A stretch of DNA of 64,000 nucleotides. It comes from PNNG01 sp964577055. GTDB lineage: Bacteria > Bacteroidota > Bacteroidia > UBA7662. Under the pieces are notes generated by a model. That model was not told the DNA's origin. It did no database searches and saw only the letters and a program-made list of their open reading frames with translations. Where the stretch lies: assembly GCA_964577055.1 (NCBI GenBank), contig CAZNWC010000004.1, positions 1-64,000 of the forward strand. Direction: 5' to 3'. The position numbers were made by a program, and so were the translations under genes. Shown piece by piece: positions 16,191 to 24,461 of the stretch. Each line of letters begins with the position of its first letter. The stretch's first letter is position 1.

Positions 16191-16799
16191 ATGACAACAC
16201 TGGCGGCCACCAAAGAAAGGAATACCTTGGAGCTCAGCCCGGAAATGAAAAACCGGGTGTTCGAGGAGGAGTTTTATCCTCACATGGACGCCCTGTACAA
16301 TTTTGGCTATCGTCTCACCTTGAATGAAGACGATGCCAACGACTTGGTGCAAGACACCTACCTGAAAGCTTTTCGTTTCATCGAAACTTACCAGCGGGGC
16401 ACCAATGCCAAGGCTTGGTTGTTTCGCATCATGAAGAACAGCTTTATCAACGACTTTAGAAAGCGAACCAAAGAGCCCGATAAGACCGATTACGACGAGG
16501 TAGAGCAAATCTACAATTCCGAAGACGCACACTACAGTGCAACCGTTGATTTGCGTTCGGAAGTATTTGGCGGTAAGTTGGGTGATGAAATAACCAATGC
16601 CCTTAACAGTCTGCCAGTTGATTTCAGGCTCATCATGTTGTTGAGCGATATAGAAGGCTTTACGTATGAAGAAATGTCGAAAATCATTGGCATTCCAATC
16701 GGTACCGTTCGTTCGCGCCTGCACAGGGCACGCAACATGATCAAAGACAAGCTGACAGCATATGCCCGTTCGCAGGGCTATAAAGTGGATGAAGCATGA
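16191..16799 (+). CDS. ECF-type RNA polymerase sigma factor
   Basis: 202 residues. Sigma region 2 spans about residues 40-100 with NEDDANDLVQDTYLKAFRFI and AWLFRIMKNSFINDFRKR; region 4 (about 140-195) carries LPVDFRLIMLLSDIEGF, YEEMSKIIGIPIGTVRSRLHRAR. It directs RNA polymerase to a stress or envelope regulon when released from its anti-sigma factor, encoded immediately downstream with a four-base overlap. The ATG at 16191 is chosen over longer open sequence because the family N terminus begins here and a promoter box precedes it. Confidence 0.93.
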   Translation: MTTLAATKERNTLELSPEMKNRVFEEEFYPHMDALYNFGYRLTLNEDDANDLVQDTYLKAFRFIETYQRGTNAKAWLFRIMKNSFINDFRKRTKEPDKTDYDEVEQIYNSEDAHYSATVDLRSEVFGGKLGDEITNALNSLPVDFRLIMLLSDIEGFTYEEMSKIIGIPIGTVRSRLHRARNMIKDKLTAYARSQGYKVDEA

Positions 16800-17047
16800 A
16801 TCGGAAAGACAATATGTGCTACAAGGTGGTTGAAAAAATCCCACAATACCTCGACGGAGAAATGTCGGAGTTTGAGATACCCATCTTTTTAGAGCACGTT
16901 GAGCATTGCCACAAATGCCTCGAAAAGTACGAAATAGAGCGGAATTTCAAAGAGGTTGTGAAGCAAAAGTGTGAGCGGAAATGCGTGAATGAATCGCTTG
17001 TGAGCAACATCAAGCTGAAAATTCAGATGTTGCTGGCACGTGGTTGA
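16796..17047 (+). CDS. Zinc-binding anti-sigma factor
   Basis: 83 residues, no membrane segment. Contains the ZAS signature H-x3-C-x2-C in HVEHCHKC, preceded by the IPQYLDGEMSEFEIPIFLEH helix typical of soluble anti-sigma factors, plus two further cysteines in KCERKC that could form a redox-sensitive pair. Expected to hold the ECF factor inactive and release it on oxidation or zinc loss; the signal is inference. ATG overlaps the sigma gene stop by four bases. Convergent with the rhodanese gene. Confidence 0.87.
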   Translation: MNRKDNMCYKVVEKIPQYLDGEMSEFEIPIFLEHVEHCHKCLEKYEIERNFKEVVKQKCERKCVNESLVSNIKLKIQMLLARG

Positions 17048-17050
17048 TCG

Positions 17051-17443
17051 CTAGCGTATCACCGGAAGCCCGGCGGCACGCCAGGCCAGTATACCCCCAT
17101 CGAGGTTGTAAACCGTAGTAAAGCCCATTCCTTTCATCATTTCAAGGGCGTTGCCGCTGCGGCTGCCCGAACGGCAATAAATCAGGTAAGTTTTAGATTT
17201 ATCGAGTCCATCGAGCATGCTTTTGAAAGACTCTGTTTCGTAGTAATCGTATTGTTGGGCGCCTTCCAGGTGGCCATCAGCAAATTCTTCCACGGTACGC
17301 ACATCGAGCAGAAAAACCTCTTTTTCTTGCATTTTTTTGGCAAATGCCTCGGGTGCTATTTCAGCGAAAGTGCCGTTTGATGGATCGGGCGATTGACAAG
17401 CTACAAATCCAAAAAACAAGGTGAACAGCAGATATTTTTTCAT
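17051..17443 (-). CDS. Rhodanese-domain lipoprotein
   Basis: 130 residues with a lipobox (TLFFGFVACQS), so placed in the periplasm or outer membrane. A single rhodanese domain follows: EVFLLDVRTVEEFADGHLEGA and the active-site loop YCRSGSRSGNAL, with Cys in the usual catalytic place, then NLDGGILAW. It could transfer sulfane sulfur or act as a redox partner; the true substrate is unknown. The ATG at 17443 is preferred over a GTG one codon earlier. A TAATTTG segment about 19 bases upstream may be its promoter. Confidence 0.9.
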   Translation of the reverse strand: MKKYLLFTLFFGFVACQSPDPSNGTFAEIAPEAFAKKMQEKEVFLLDVRTVEEFADGHLEGAQQYDYYETESFKSMLDGLDKSKTYLIYCRSGSRSGNALEMMKGMGFTTVYNLDGGILAWRAAGLPVIR

Positions 17444-17494
17444 CACACATCCATTTACCCTCGCAAATTAGGTGATTGGTTTTGTAAAACCAGC

Positions 17495-17502
17495 TATTTT
17501 CG
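17495..17502 (+). promoter_or_regulatory. -7 promoter box of the methyltransferase gene
   Basis: TATTTTCG, six bases before the ATG at 17509, with TTG at 17476-17478. Confidence 0.45.
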
Positions 17503-17508
17503 CACGGT

Positions 17509-18312
17509 ATGCCGTACGAATTTCATGCTGACCATGCCTTTTATCTGTCTTTTTTAGCAGAAAATACGCGCAAAAGCATCATTCCATTTGTTCAGCCGCA
17601 TTTGGCTGTGCCGCTTTCCGAGGCGCGTGTTCTAGAACTGGGTTGTGGCGAAGGGGGCAATTTGCAGCCTTTTGCTGAAGCAGGTGCGCACTGCACCGGA
17701 ATTGACTTAAACAAAGTTAAAATTGAGGCGGGGCGCGAGCTCATGCAGCAATGGGTGCAGATGGGTCGAATGGAATTGTTTGCAGAGGATATTTTTAATC
17801 CCGCCATCGAAGCCGCCTTTACCGGTAAATTTCATTTGATCATTCTCAAGGATGTTATTGAACATATCCCGAACAAGGATAAAGCCCTTGCCCAAATGCG
17901 CAGGTTTTTAACCGATGATGGATTGCTTTTCATCGGCTGGCCTCCCTGGCGCATGCCTTTTGGTGGGCACCAACAAATTGCCCAATCAAAGTGGTTGCAA
18001 AAACTGCCTTGGTTCCATTTGCTGCCCAAAAGCGTGTACGTGGGACTGTTAAAAGTATGCGGTGAACCCAAAGAGGTGGTGGACGAGTTGGCTGAAATAC
18101 ACGATTTTAGGGTAAGTATTTCACGCATGAATCGGTTGTACAAAGAAGCGGGTTTTGCCATGCGCCGTGAATTACACTACCTGATCAATCCCATCTATGA
18201 ACACAAATTTGGATTGAAAACACGAGCGCAGTTTGGCTGGTTGCAAGCATTGCCATGGGTCCGCGACTTTTTTACCACCAGTTGCTACTACCTTTTGGCC
18301 AAAAAGCAATAA
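17509..18312 (+). CDS. Class I SAM-dependent methyltransferase
   Basis: 267 residues. Motif I VLELGCGEGGNLQPFAEAG binds S-adenosylmethionine; GIDLNKVKIEAGREL is the acidic end of strand 2; FHLIILKDVIEHIPNKDKAL is the post-I motif of the methyltransferase-11/25 type. The C-terminal third is basic and aromatic, without a recognised substrate domain. Substrate unknown. Single-gene transcript between a promoter box six bases upstream and a strong terminator downstream. Confidence 0.88.
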   Translation: MPYEFHADHAFYLSFLAENTRKSIIPFVQPHLAVPLSEARVLELGCGEGGNLQPFAEAGAHCTGIDLNKVKIEAGRELMQQWVQMGRMELFAEDIFNPAIEAAFTGKFHLIILKDVIEHIPNKDKALAQMRRFLTDDGLLFIGWPPWRMPFGGHQQIAQSKWLQKLPWFHLLPKSVYVGLLKVCGEPKEVVDELAEIHDFRVSISRMNRLYKEAGFAMRRELHYLINPIYEHKFGLKTRAQFGWLQALPWVRDFFTTSCYYLLAKKQ

Positions 18313-18316
18313 ATGC

Positions 18317-18352
18317 AAAAACCCGTTGTTTCTTGAGATACAACGGGTTTTT
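18317..18352 (+). terminator. Terminator after the methyltransferase
   Basis: Nine-pair stem ACCCGTTGT/ACAACGGGT with flanking A and T runs; the symmetry suggests activity on both strands. Confidence 0.88.
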
Positions 18353-18400
18353 GACAACAGGTTTAGTTTAGCTTCTGTGCCAAAGGTCAGGAAACACGTG

Positions 18401-18431
18401 TGTTTAAAAAATACCCTATTTTGGGTATTTT
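18401..18431 (-). terminator. Terminator of the response-regulator pseudogene
   Basis: Nine-pair stem AAAATACCC/GGGTATTTT with a six-base loop, beginning at the stop codon and followed on the minus strand by a T run. Confidence 0.75.
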
Positions 18432-19062
18432 AGTGGATCAGCCGGTGCGCAAGCCCATATTTTATTAAGCCTACAATGCCTGATGCGCCTGTTTTGCGAT
18501 AGATGTTTTTGCGGTGCGATTCTACCGTACGTTCGCTGATGAACAATTGATCGGCAATTTGTTTGTTTGAAAACTCTTTGGCAATCAGGCGGACAATTTC
18601 GATTTCTCGTTCGATGAGTGCGCTGGCATTGGTTTTTTGGCGCGCCTCAAGTAGTTTGAGCGATACGTCGGGACTTACGTATTGCTCGCCCAACATGATG
18701 TGGCGGATGGCCCTTACCAATTCTTCGCGCGAGTTGCTTTTGAGTACCTAACCCTTAATGCCACAGGCCAATACCTCGCGAATGATTTCAGCTTCATCGT
18801 GCATGATCAATACCAAAACTGGCAAATCGGGAAAGCGTGCACGAATGTCTTTTAGAATGTTGGTGTGTTGCACATCGGGCAGGCTAAAATCGGTGACCAG
18901 CAAATCAAGCTGGAGGTGTTGCAACAGTTGCAGGGCCATGCGTGCATCCCCGGCTTCTGCAGCTACTTCAAGTCGGGTTCCAGGGCAAGGAGGGTTTTAA
19001 TGCCATCAAGTAAAATACGGTGGTTGTCAACCAGCATGAGGCGCCAGCGTTTTGCTTCAGAC
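18430..19062 (-). pseudogene. Broken NarL/LuxR-type response regulator
   Basis: Reading from an ATG at 19062, the frame gives a normal receiver start (LMLVDNHRILLDGIKTLL), breaks by a one-base shift near 18964-18973, then continues through VTDFSLPD (phosphoacceptor Asp) and LIMHDEAEIIREVLACGIKG before an in-frame TAG at 18748-18750. The rest of the protein follows in the same frame: LKSNSREELVRAIRHIMLG, then a LuxR helix-turn-helix (EFSNKQIADQLFISERTVESHRKNIYRKTG). So all domains of a response regulator are present, but two lesions stop translation. Its partner kinase, beyond tadA, is broken too. Confidence 0.88.
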
Positions 19063-19138
19063 ATAAGTGTGTGTTTTTCTCGGGTTTAATTTCTATTCGT
19101 CCAATTTAATAAAAGCCGAGGTATTCGAGCAAAGCTTG

Positions 19139-19585
19139 TTACGAACGTAATTTCGAAAAGAAGCTTTTCAGCAATTGGCTGCATTCGGCTTCACAAATGC
19201 CTTGGTGCAAAATGGTTTTTGGATGCAACAATGGGCCTTTGCTCAAATATCCTCGTTTTGCGTCGGGTGCGCCAATCACCACCCTGCTCATTTGCGACCA
19301 AAAAAGAGCTCCCGCACACATTACACAGGGCTCAAGGGTAACATACAGGGTGCAGTCGACAAGGTATTTGCCTCCCAAATGATTCGCGGCTGCCGTAATG
19401 GCCTGCATTTCGGCATGAGCTGTTACGTCGTTCAGCTGCTCGGTGAGATTGTGCCCACGCCCGATGATGCGATTGCCCGACACTACCACTGCACCTACAG
19501 GCACTTCGCCTTTGTCATATGCTTTTTGGGCTTCTTTGAGCGCCTCACGCATCCAGCGTTCATCGTCATTTTGTAAAATTTCCAC
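19139..19585 (-). CDS. tadA: tRNA adenosine deaminase (A34 to inosine)
   Basis: Zinc deaminase that makes inosine at the wobble position of tRNA-Arg(ACG), usually essential. 148 residues. Catalytic motif HAEMQ (zinc His and catalytic Glu) in NDVTAHAEMQAI, and the second zinc motif PCVMCAGAL; the N-terminal ERWMREALKEAQKAYDKGEVPVGAVVV matches bacterial TadA. Start is GTG at 19585, four bases after a consensus box TAATTTTG; this keeps the N-terminal helix that E. coli TadA also has. The gene is intact although it lies between a broken kinase and a broken regulator gene. Confidence 0.93.
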   Translation of the reverse strand: MEILQNDDERWMREALKEAQKAYDKGEVPVGAVVVSGNRIIGRGHNLTEQLNDVTAHAEMQAITAAANHLGGKYLVDCTLYVTLEPCVMCAGALFWSQMSRVVIGAPDAKRGYLSKGPLLHPKTILHQGICEAECSQLLKSFFSKLRS

Positions 19586-19589
19586 CGGT

Positions 19590-19597
19590 CAAAATTA
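19590..19597 (-). promoter_or_regulatory. -7 promoter box of tadA inside the kinase pseudogene end
   Basis: TAATTTTG, exact consensus, overlapping the kinase stop codon and four bases before the tadA GTG; a TTTTC lies 19 bases upstream as a -33-like element. Gives tadA transcription independent of the dead upstream gene. Confidence 0.55.
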
Positions 19598-21537
19598 GGC
19601 ACTTGGCTTGGCGATTGAAAACGCAATGTTAAAGGTTGTTCCTTGCTTGCCGGGCCGACTGTCAATTTCATAGCTGGCATCGAGTACACCCAACCGGCTT
19701 TCGATGTTCGACCAACCATGACCGCGGCTTTCTTTGAGCGTTTGTGGATCAAAACCCTGTCCATCGTCTTCAATCATGAGGCTCAGTTGCCCGTCTGCAG
19801 CTACTAAATTGATGACTACCTGGTCGCACCCGGCATATTTGATGCCGTTTGTCAGCCATTCTTGAACGACGCGATACAACAATTGCTCCGAAGTCAAGGG
19901 CATGCGTTGGTCATAGCCAAATGCAGTAAAAGCAAACCCGATATGTGATTGAGATTGGTTTAAACGGCCAGTTAAATCTTCCAAAGCATGTTGGAGGCCG
20001 CGCTTCAGCAGGGTTTGGGGCATGATATTATACGCCAGATGCCGCATTTCGCTGTATAACTCATCTATCTATGCCATGCTTTTGTGCTCAGAAGCGGTTG
20101 CTCCGGAGTTGAGGCTAAGTTTTAGCGCTGTAAGCAGCTGGCCTATTCCATCGTGCAGGTCTTGGGCAAAGCGTGTTTTTTCTGCCTCCTGTGCTGCAAT
20201 AACCGCCTTGATGTGGGACTGTTGCATCAAGTTTGGCTTCATTCAGGGCCTGTTGTTGTTTGTACTGGTATCGTGAACGCAGTACGAGTCCGAGAACCAC
20301 GGCCAAAAGCAGCGACAAGCCCAGTGCTCCGATCAGCTGGTTCCTTCGGCTGAGTACTACCGCTTGTTGTTGCAGCAGCATTCGGCTTTGCGCAATGGTT
20401 TGGACTTTTTTATCCACTTCGTAGCGCACTTCCAATTCACGGAGGCGTTTGTCGGCTTCGGCTAGGCTCAGGCTGCCGCCGTATTTTTTGTATTGGATAT
20501 GTGCTTCGAGGGCATTTTCCAATTGCTTGGCGGCCAACAGTATTTCCCAACGATTGCGGTAAAAGCGGTGCCACAGGCTGGTGGAGCCAATTTCATTGGC
20601 AAGCGACAGGGCCGCATCGTTATGAAAAAGGGCTTTTGCCGGCTTTTGAAACGATAGGTAAACGGCAGACAGCAGGTTGTGCGCCAAGGCAATGCCCATG
20701 CGATCGCCAGCCTTTTCTCTCACTGCTAAGCTTTTCAAAGCTGTTTCCAAGGCCAAGCCATGCTTTTCAAGGTCTTGGTATGTGCCTGCCATGTTGTACC
20801 ACACCATGCCCAAGCCATAATTGTTTTGCAAGGAGTGGTGGATGGCAGCTGCTTTGGCAAACCAGTTGAGCGCCGCTTCAGGTTCAGCTGCATCGCGAAA
20901 CGCATTGCCCATATTGTTGTAATAGGCGGCGAGGTTAAATGAGTCGTTGATGCTTTGGCTGTAGGCAATGGCTTTTTCAAAGGAAGGTTTCAACTTTTGG
21001 TATTCCTTTTTTTCTCCGTAAATCCGCCCGATGTTGTTGTATGTATTTGCCAAATACACACCGGCCTTGTCGTTGTTTTCAAAGTATGGCAACGCTTTCA
21101 AATAGCTTTTCAAGGGCTTTGTCGTAGCTCCCCAAATTCCACAAGCTCAAGCCGATATTGGTGTGTATCGACCCAATGAGCTCAGGGCGTTTTAGTTTTT
21201 GTGCCGCTTCCATGGCCTGCGCATACGCATCGAGGGCGGGAAGATATTCACCCGCCACATCATACACCACGCCCATTTGGTTATACAAATTGTACAAGCC
21301 CCGTTGAAAGCTGGTTTTTTTTGCCAGACTAATGCCTGCTCGGGCATAAGCCAAGGCGGCATCCCGCTCGTAGCGGTGTTGTGCAACCAGGTGCACAAAT
21401 GCTTCGGCTTTGAGGGTGTCGTGTGGGGCTTCGCGCGTAACGCGCAAAAGGCTGTCGATTTTGGGGTTTGGTTCAGCAGCCCACAGCGCTGTTGATCCAC
21501 AATTGAAAAAACAGAGTGCAGATAGAAGGGGTTTCAT
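19595..21537 (-). pseudogene. Broken TPR sensor histidine kinase (HisKA_3 type)
   Basis: Three pieces reconstruct one protein: a signal peptide and TPR repeats up to about 21105; further TPRs, a membrane helix (LIGALGLSLLLAVVLGLVLR) and the start of the linker up to about 20220; then the dimerisation box with phosphoacceptor His (FAQDLHDGIGQLL) and an HATPase domain (LTNGIKYAGCD, DDGQGFD, GHGWSNIESRLG). Lesions are a one-base shift near 21105-21114, another near 20217-20228, and an in-frame TAG at 20069-20071. The kinase would have sensed a periplasmic signal and phosphorylated the regulator at 18430-19062. Confidence 0.88.
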
Positions 21538-21594
21538 AGATGTTCAGTGATAGCAAGTTAAGCTTTTTACACATCCTGCACATCGAAAAAGCAC

Positions 21595-21602
21595 TAATTT
21601 TA
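21595..21602 (+). promoter_or_regulatory. -7-like promoter box of kdsB
   Basis: TAATTTTA, one mismatch, four bases before the ATG. Confidence 0.4.
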
Positions 21603-21606
21603 GCAC

Positions 21607-22371
21607 ATGAAAACCATTGCCCTCTTGCCGGCTCGCTTATCCTCGGCACGCTTGCCCGAAAAAATGCTAGCGGATTTAGGCGGTAAACCGCTTATCGTAC
21701 GGACTTGGGAAGCGGTAATGAGCAGCGCCCTATTCGATGAGGTATGGATTGTTACCGATCACCTGCGCATTTTTGAGGCCGCCGAGGCACACGGTGCCCA
21801 AGTTTGCATGAGTCGAGCCGACCACCCCAGTGGCAGCGATCGCTTGGCTGAGGTGGTAGCGAACAGAAACGATGTAGATGTGGTGGTAAATGTTCAAGGC
21901 GATGAACCTTTTACCAGTAAAGCAAGCTTGTCGGCTTTGCTTGCTTGTTTCAATGACCCGCAAGTGCAAGTGGCTTCTGCTTGCTGCGCTTTGGAGCAGT
22001 TAAGCGATTACCAAAACCCCAATGTGGTGAAGGTGGTCAAAGATGCTGTCGGCGATGCGCTGTATTTTTCGCGCGCTCCTATTCCTTTTGCCCGCGACCA
22101 TGTGTGGCAAGCAGGAGAAGAGATGCTGCAATTGCCCGTAGCTGTTTGGCAACACTTGGGCCTGTACGCTTATCGGCGTGAAACTTTGTTGCGATTTACG
22201 GCATTGCCACCTGCGCCGCTTGAATTGACCGAAAAGCTCGAACAATTGCGGTTGTTACATCATGGTATCCGCATACGCATGGCAGAAGTGGCCGAGAAGG
22301 CCATTGGTGTAGATACCGCCGAAGACCTCGAATTGGCCCGCAAGGTATTTATTTCCCGCGTGCGTAAATGA
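21607..22371 (+). CDS. kdsB: 3-deoxy-manno-octulosonate cytidylyltransferase (CMP-Kdo synthetase)
   Basis: Activates Kdo with CTP for lipopolysaccharide inner-core synthesis; 254 residues, typical. N-terminal nucleotide-binding signature LLPARLSSARLPEKMLADLGGKPL, then VNVQGDEPF, a DALYFSRAPIPFARD stretch and, near the end, GVDTAEDLELAR. Shows that the organism makes a Kdo-containing LPS. Its last 23 bases overlap tail-to-tail with the oppositely oriented OsmC gene. Confidence 0.96.
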   Translation: MKTIALLPARLSSARLPEKMLADLGGKPLIVRTWEAVMSSALFDEVWIVTDHLRIFEAAEAHGAQVCMSRADHPSGSDRLAEVVANRNDVDVVVNVQGDEPFTSKASLSALLACFNDPQVQVASACCALEQLSDYQNPNVVKVVKDAVGDALYFSRAPIPFARDHVWQAGEEMLQLPVAVWQHLGLYAYRRETLLRFTALPPAPLELTEKLEQLRLLHHGIRIRMAEVAEKAIGVDTAEDLELARKVFISRVRK

Positions 22372-22762
22372 ACTGTATGTTTTGCAACAAATCGGGGTGC
22401 AGGCTTTTGGCAACCGGACAAGTCCTCGCTGTACGCTCAATGAGCACACGGTCGTGCTCCTTGTAGTCGCGCGGAAAGCGCAATTCAATATGAATTTCAG
22501 TAATCCGACGCGGGTCGGTACCCATTACTTTTAACGCCTCACCGTTCATGCCGCTTACATCGATTTGGTGGGTCTTGGCCATGATGCCAATGACAGTCAT
22601 CATGCAGCTCAGCAAGGCTGCTGAAACCAAATCGGTTGGTGAAAAAGCTTCGCCTTTGCCATGATTGTCGATGGGAGCATCGGTAATAATTTCATTTCCT
22701 GAGCGTATATGGGTAGCACGGGTTCGCAATTCTCCCAAGTAAATGGTGCTGGCTGTGTTCAT
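22349..22762 (-). CDS. OsmC/Ohr-family thiol peroxidase-like protein
   Basis: 137 residues. Two redox cysteines are in their family places: SAALLSCMMTVIG and RTARTCPVAKSLHP. Family members reduce organic hydroperoxides or handle oxidised thiols, though many YhfA-type members have no proven substrate. Single gene; TAATTTAG lies five bases before the ATG as a poor promoter match. The 3' end overlaps the end of kdsB by 23 bases. Confidence 0.88.
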   Translation of the reverse strand: MNTASTIYLGELRTRATHIRSGNEIITDAPIDNHGKGEAFSPTDLVSAALLSCMMTVIGIMAKTHQIDVSGMNGEALKVMGTDPRRITEIHIELRFPRDYKEHDRVLIERTARTCPVAKSLHPDLLQNIQFIYARGK

Positions 22763-22806
22763 AAGTGCTAAATTAGAGAACTTTTAGTTGTTTTGTTTGT
22801 GTTGAT

Positions 22807-23571
22807 ATGCGTATGCGGTTGACCATTTTCTTTGTGCTTTTGGTGGCCTTTGGCTTGCAAGTGAAAGCCCAACTGCCCGACGATGGTTACGGGGAGGCTG
22901 GACCACAGCTCAACTATTTCAAATATGCCACCGGCGGTTTGGGTTTGCATAATTTGGGGTGGTATGCCGGCGCCAAGTTGGGCAAAAGCAATTCGCGCCT
23001 GAACGACCGCATTTGGGAGTTCGATATTTGGAGGACCCGGCACCCCAAAGAAATCAGGATGAGCAATCCGCAGTTCATCAATCCACGACCATACGTTTTT
23101 GGCAAGCTGAACGATTTGTTTTTGTTGCACATCGGCTATGGGCAGCAACGCCTGATTTTCGACAAAAGTGAAAAAAGCGGGGTGGAGGTGCGCTACCAAT
23201 GGTCGTTGGGGCCCAGTGTGGCATTGCTCAAGCCGGTGTACCTCGACATTCTATATCCCGTAAATCCAAACGATCCGTTTTTGCTTACCACCCGCACCGA
23301 ACGCTATGATCCGAGCCGGCATTTTGAAAACAATATTTATGGCAGCTCGCGATTTGCAACAGGGATTGATGAAGTAGCGGTACAGCCTGGTATTTACGCC
23401 AAGGGAGGAATGATTTTCGAATGGGGTGCATTTACCGAAGAGGTCAGGGTTTTGGAAGCGGGATTAAGCGTTGATTTTTATCCACAGCGCCTGCCAGTGA
23501 TGAGCGGAACCACCAATCCGCAGTTTTTCTTTTCATTCTACCTGGGCTTTCAATTAGGGAAGCGCTGGTAA
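22807..23571 (+). CDS. Exported protein, probable outer-membrane beta-barrel, unknown
   Basis: 254 residues; signal peptide LTIFFVLLVAFGLQVKAQ. The body alternates short aromatic/glycine strands (GGLGLHNLGWYAGAKLG, LFLLHIGYGQQRLIF, VRYQWSLGPSVALLKPVY, GIYAKGGMIFEWGAF) and ends in FFFSFYLGFQLGKRW, a pattern of small outer-membrane beta-barrels with a C-terminal aromatic strand. No named family recognised. lipA starts 17 bases downstream with its own box. Confidence 0.65.
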   Translation: MRMRLTIFFVLLVAFGLQVKAQLPDDGYGEAGPQLNYFKYATGGLGLHNLGWYAGAKLGKSNSRLNDRIWEFDIWRTRHPKEIRMSNPQFINPRPYVFGKLNDLFLLHIGYGQQRLIFDKSEKSGVEVRYQWSLGPSVALLKPVYLDILYPVNPNDPFLLTTRTERYDPSRHFENNIYGSSRFATGIDEVAVQPGIYAKGGMIFEWGAFTEEVRVLEAGLSVDFYPQRLPVMSGTTNPQFFFSFYLGFQLGKRW

Positions 23572-23576
23572 TTGCT

Positions 23577-23584
23577 TAATTTTG
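23577..23584 (+). promoter_or_regulatory. -7 promoter box of lipA
   Basis: TAATTTTG, exact consensus, four bases before the lipA ATG. Confidence 0.5.
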
Positions 23585-23588
23585 AGCC

Positions 23589-24461
23589 ATGCAAGATACT
23601 TTGGTTGTTGATGTACGAGAGCAGCGTCGCAAAAAACCCGATTGGTTGCGCGTAAAGCTTCCCACTGGCAAAGAATACCTTCGGGTACGTAACCTGGTTG
23701 ATCAATACAAGCTGCACACCATCTGCGAAAGCGGCAATTGTCCGAACATGGGCGAATGTTGGGGTGCTGGCACTGCTACCTTCATGATTTTGGGCAACGT
23801 TTGTACCCGTGGGTGCTCTTTTTGCGCCGTGGCTACGGGTAGGCCAACTGAACTCGACCTCGACGAGCCCTACCGCGTGGCCGAAGCCATTCGCCTGATG
23901 CAGGTAAAGCATGCGGTGATTACCTCGGTGAACCGCGATGAGCTCAAAGACCGCGGCGCTTCTGTTTGGGCAGCTACCATCCGCGAAATCAAGAAGGAAG
24001 CGCCCGAAACCACCATGGAAACCCTTATTCCCGATGTCAAAGGCAATTGGGAAGCGCTGGAGCTGATGATTTCAGAACGCCCGCATGTGGTGTCGCACAA
24101 CATGGAAACCGTAAAGCGGTTGTACCGTTTGGTGCGCCCGCAAGCCAAATACGAACGCAGTTTGGAACAATTGCGCCGCATCAAAGAGGCAGGATTGCGT
24201 ACCAAAACCGGCTTCATGGTTGGCCTGGGCGAAACCGAAGAGGAGGTAAACGAAATCCTCGACGACCTCAAAGCTGCTGGCGTGGATGTAGTGACCATTG
24301 GTCAGTACTTGCAGCCTACCAAAATGCACCTTGAAGTAGCTGAGTTTGTAACGCCCGAAACCTTCAAAAAATACGAAGAGATGGGCTATGCCAAGGGATT
24401 CAACTTTGTGGAAAGTGGACCGCTGGTACGCTCTTCGTACCATGCCGAACGCCACATCTGA
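23589..24461 (+). CDS. lipA: Lipoyl synthase
   Basis: Radical SAM enzyme that inserts two sulfurs into octanoyl groups on lipoyl domains of 2-oxoacid dehydrogenases. 290 residues. The auxiliary iron-sulfur cluster motif is CESGNCPNMGECW; the radical SAM cluster motif is CTRGCSFC; downstream GFMVGLGETEEEV and YLQPTKMHL are typical, and the C-terminal RSSYHAE includes the conserved serine that ligates the auxiliary cluster. The stop codon overlaps the next ATG (TGATG), so the DUF721 gene is co-translated. Confidence 0.97.
   Translation: MQDTLVVDVREQRRKKPDWLRVKLPTGKEYLRVRNLVDQYKLHTICESGNCPNMGECWGAGTATFMILGNVCTRGCSFCAVATGRPTELDLDEPYRVAEAIRLMQVKHAVITSVNRDELKDRGASVWAATIREIKKEAPETTMETLIPDVKGNWEALELMISERPHVVSHNMETVKRLYRLVRPQAKYERSLEQLRRIKEAGLRTKTGFMVGLGETEEEVNEILDDLKAAGVDVVTIGQYLQPTKMHLEVAEFVTPETFKKYEEMGYAKGFNFVESGPLVRSSYHAERHI

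Noticed and set aside
18748..20071. TAG read as a sense codon (recoding) in the kinase and regulator genes
   Set aside because: Both in-frame stops are TAG, but the same two genes also carry three one-base frameshifts, and no other gene in the window has an internal TAG. Pseudogenes are the simpler reading.
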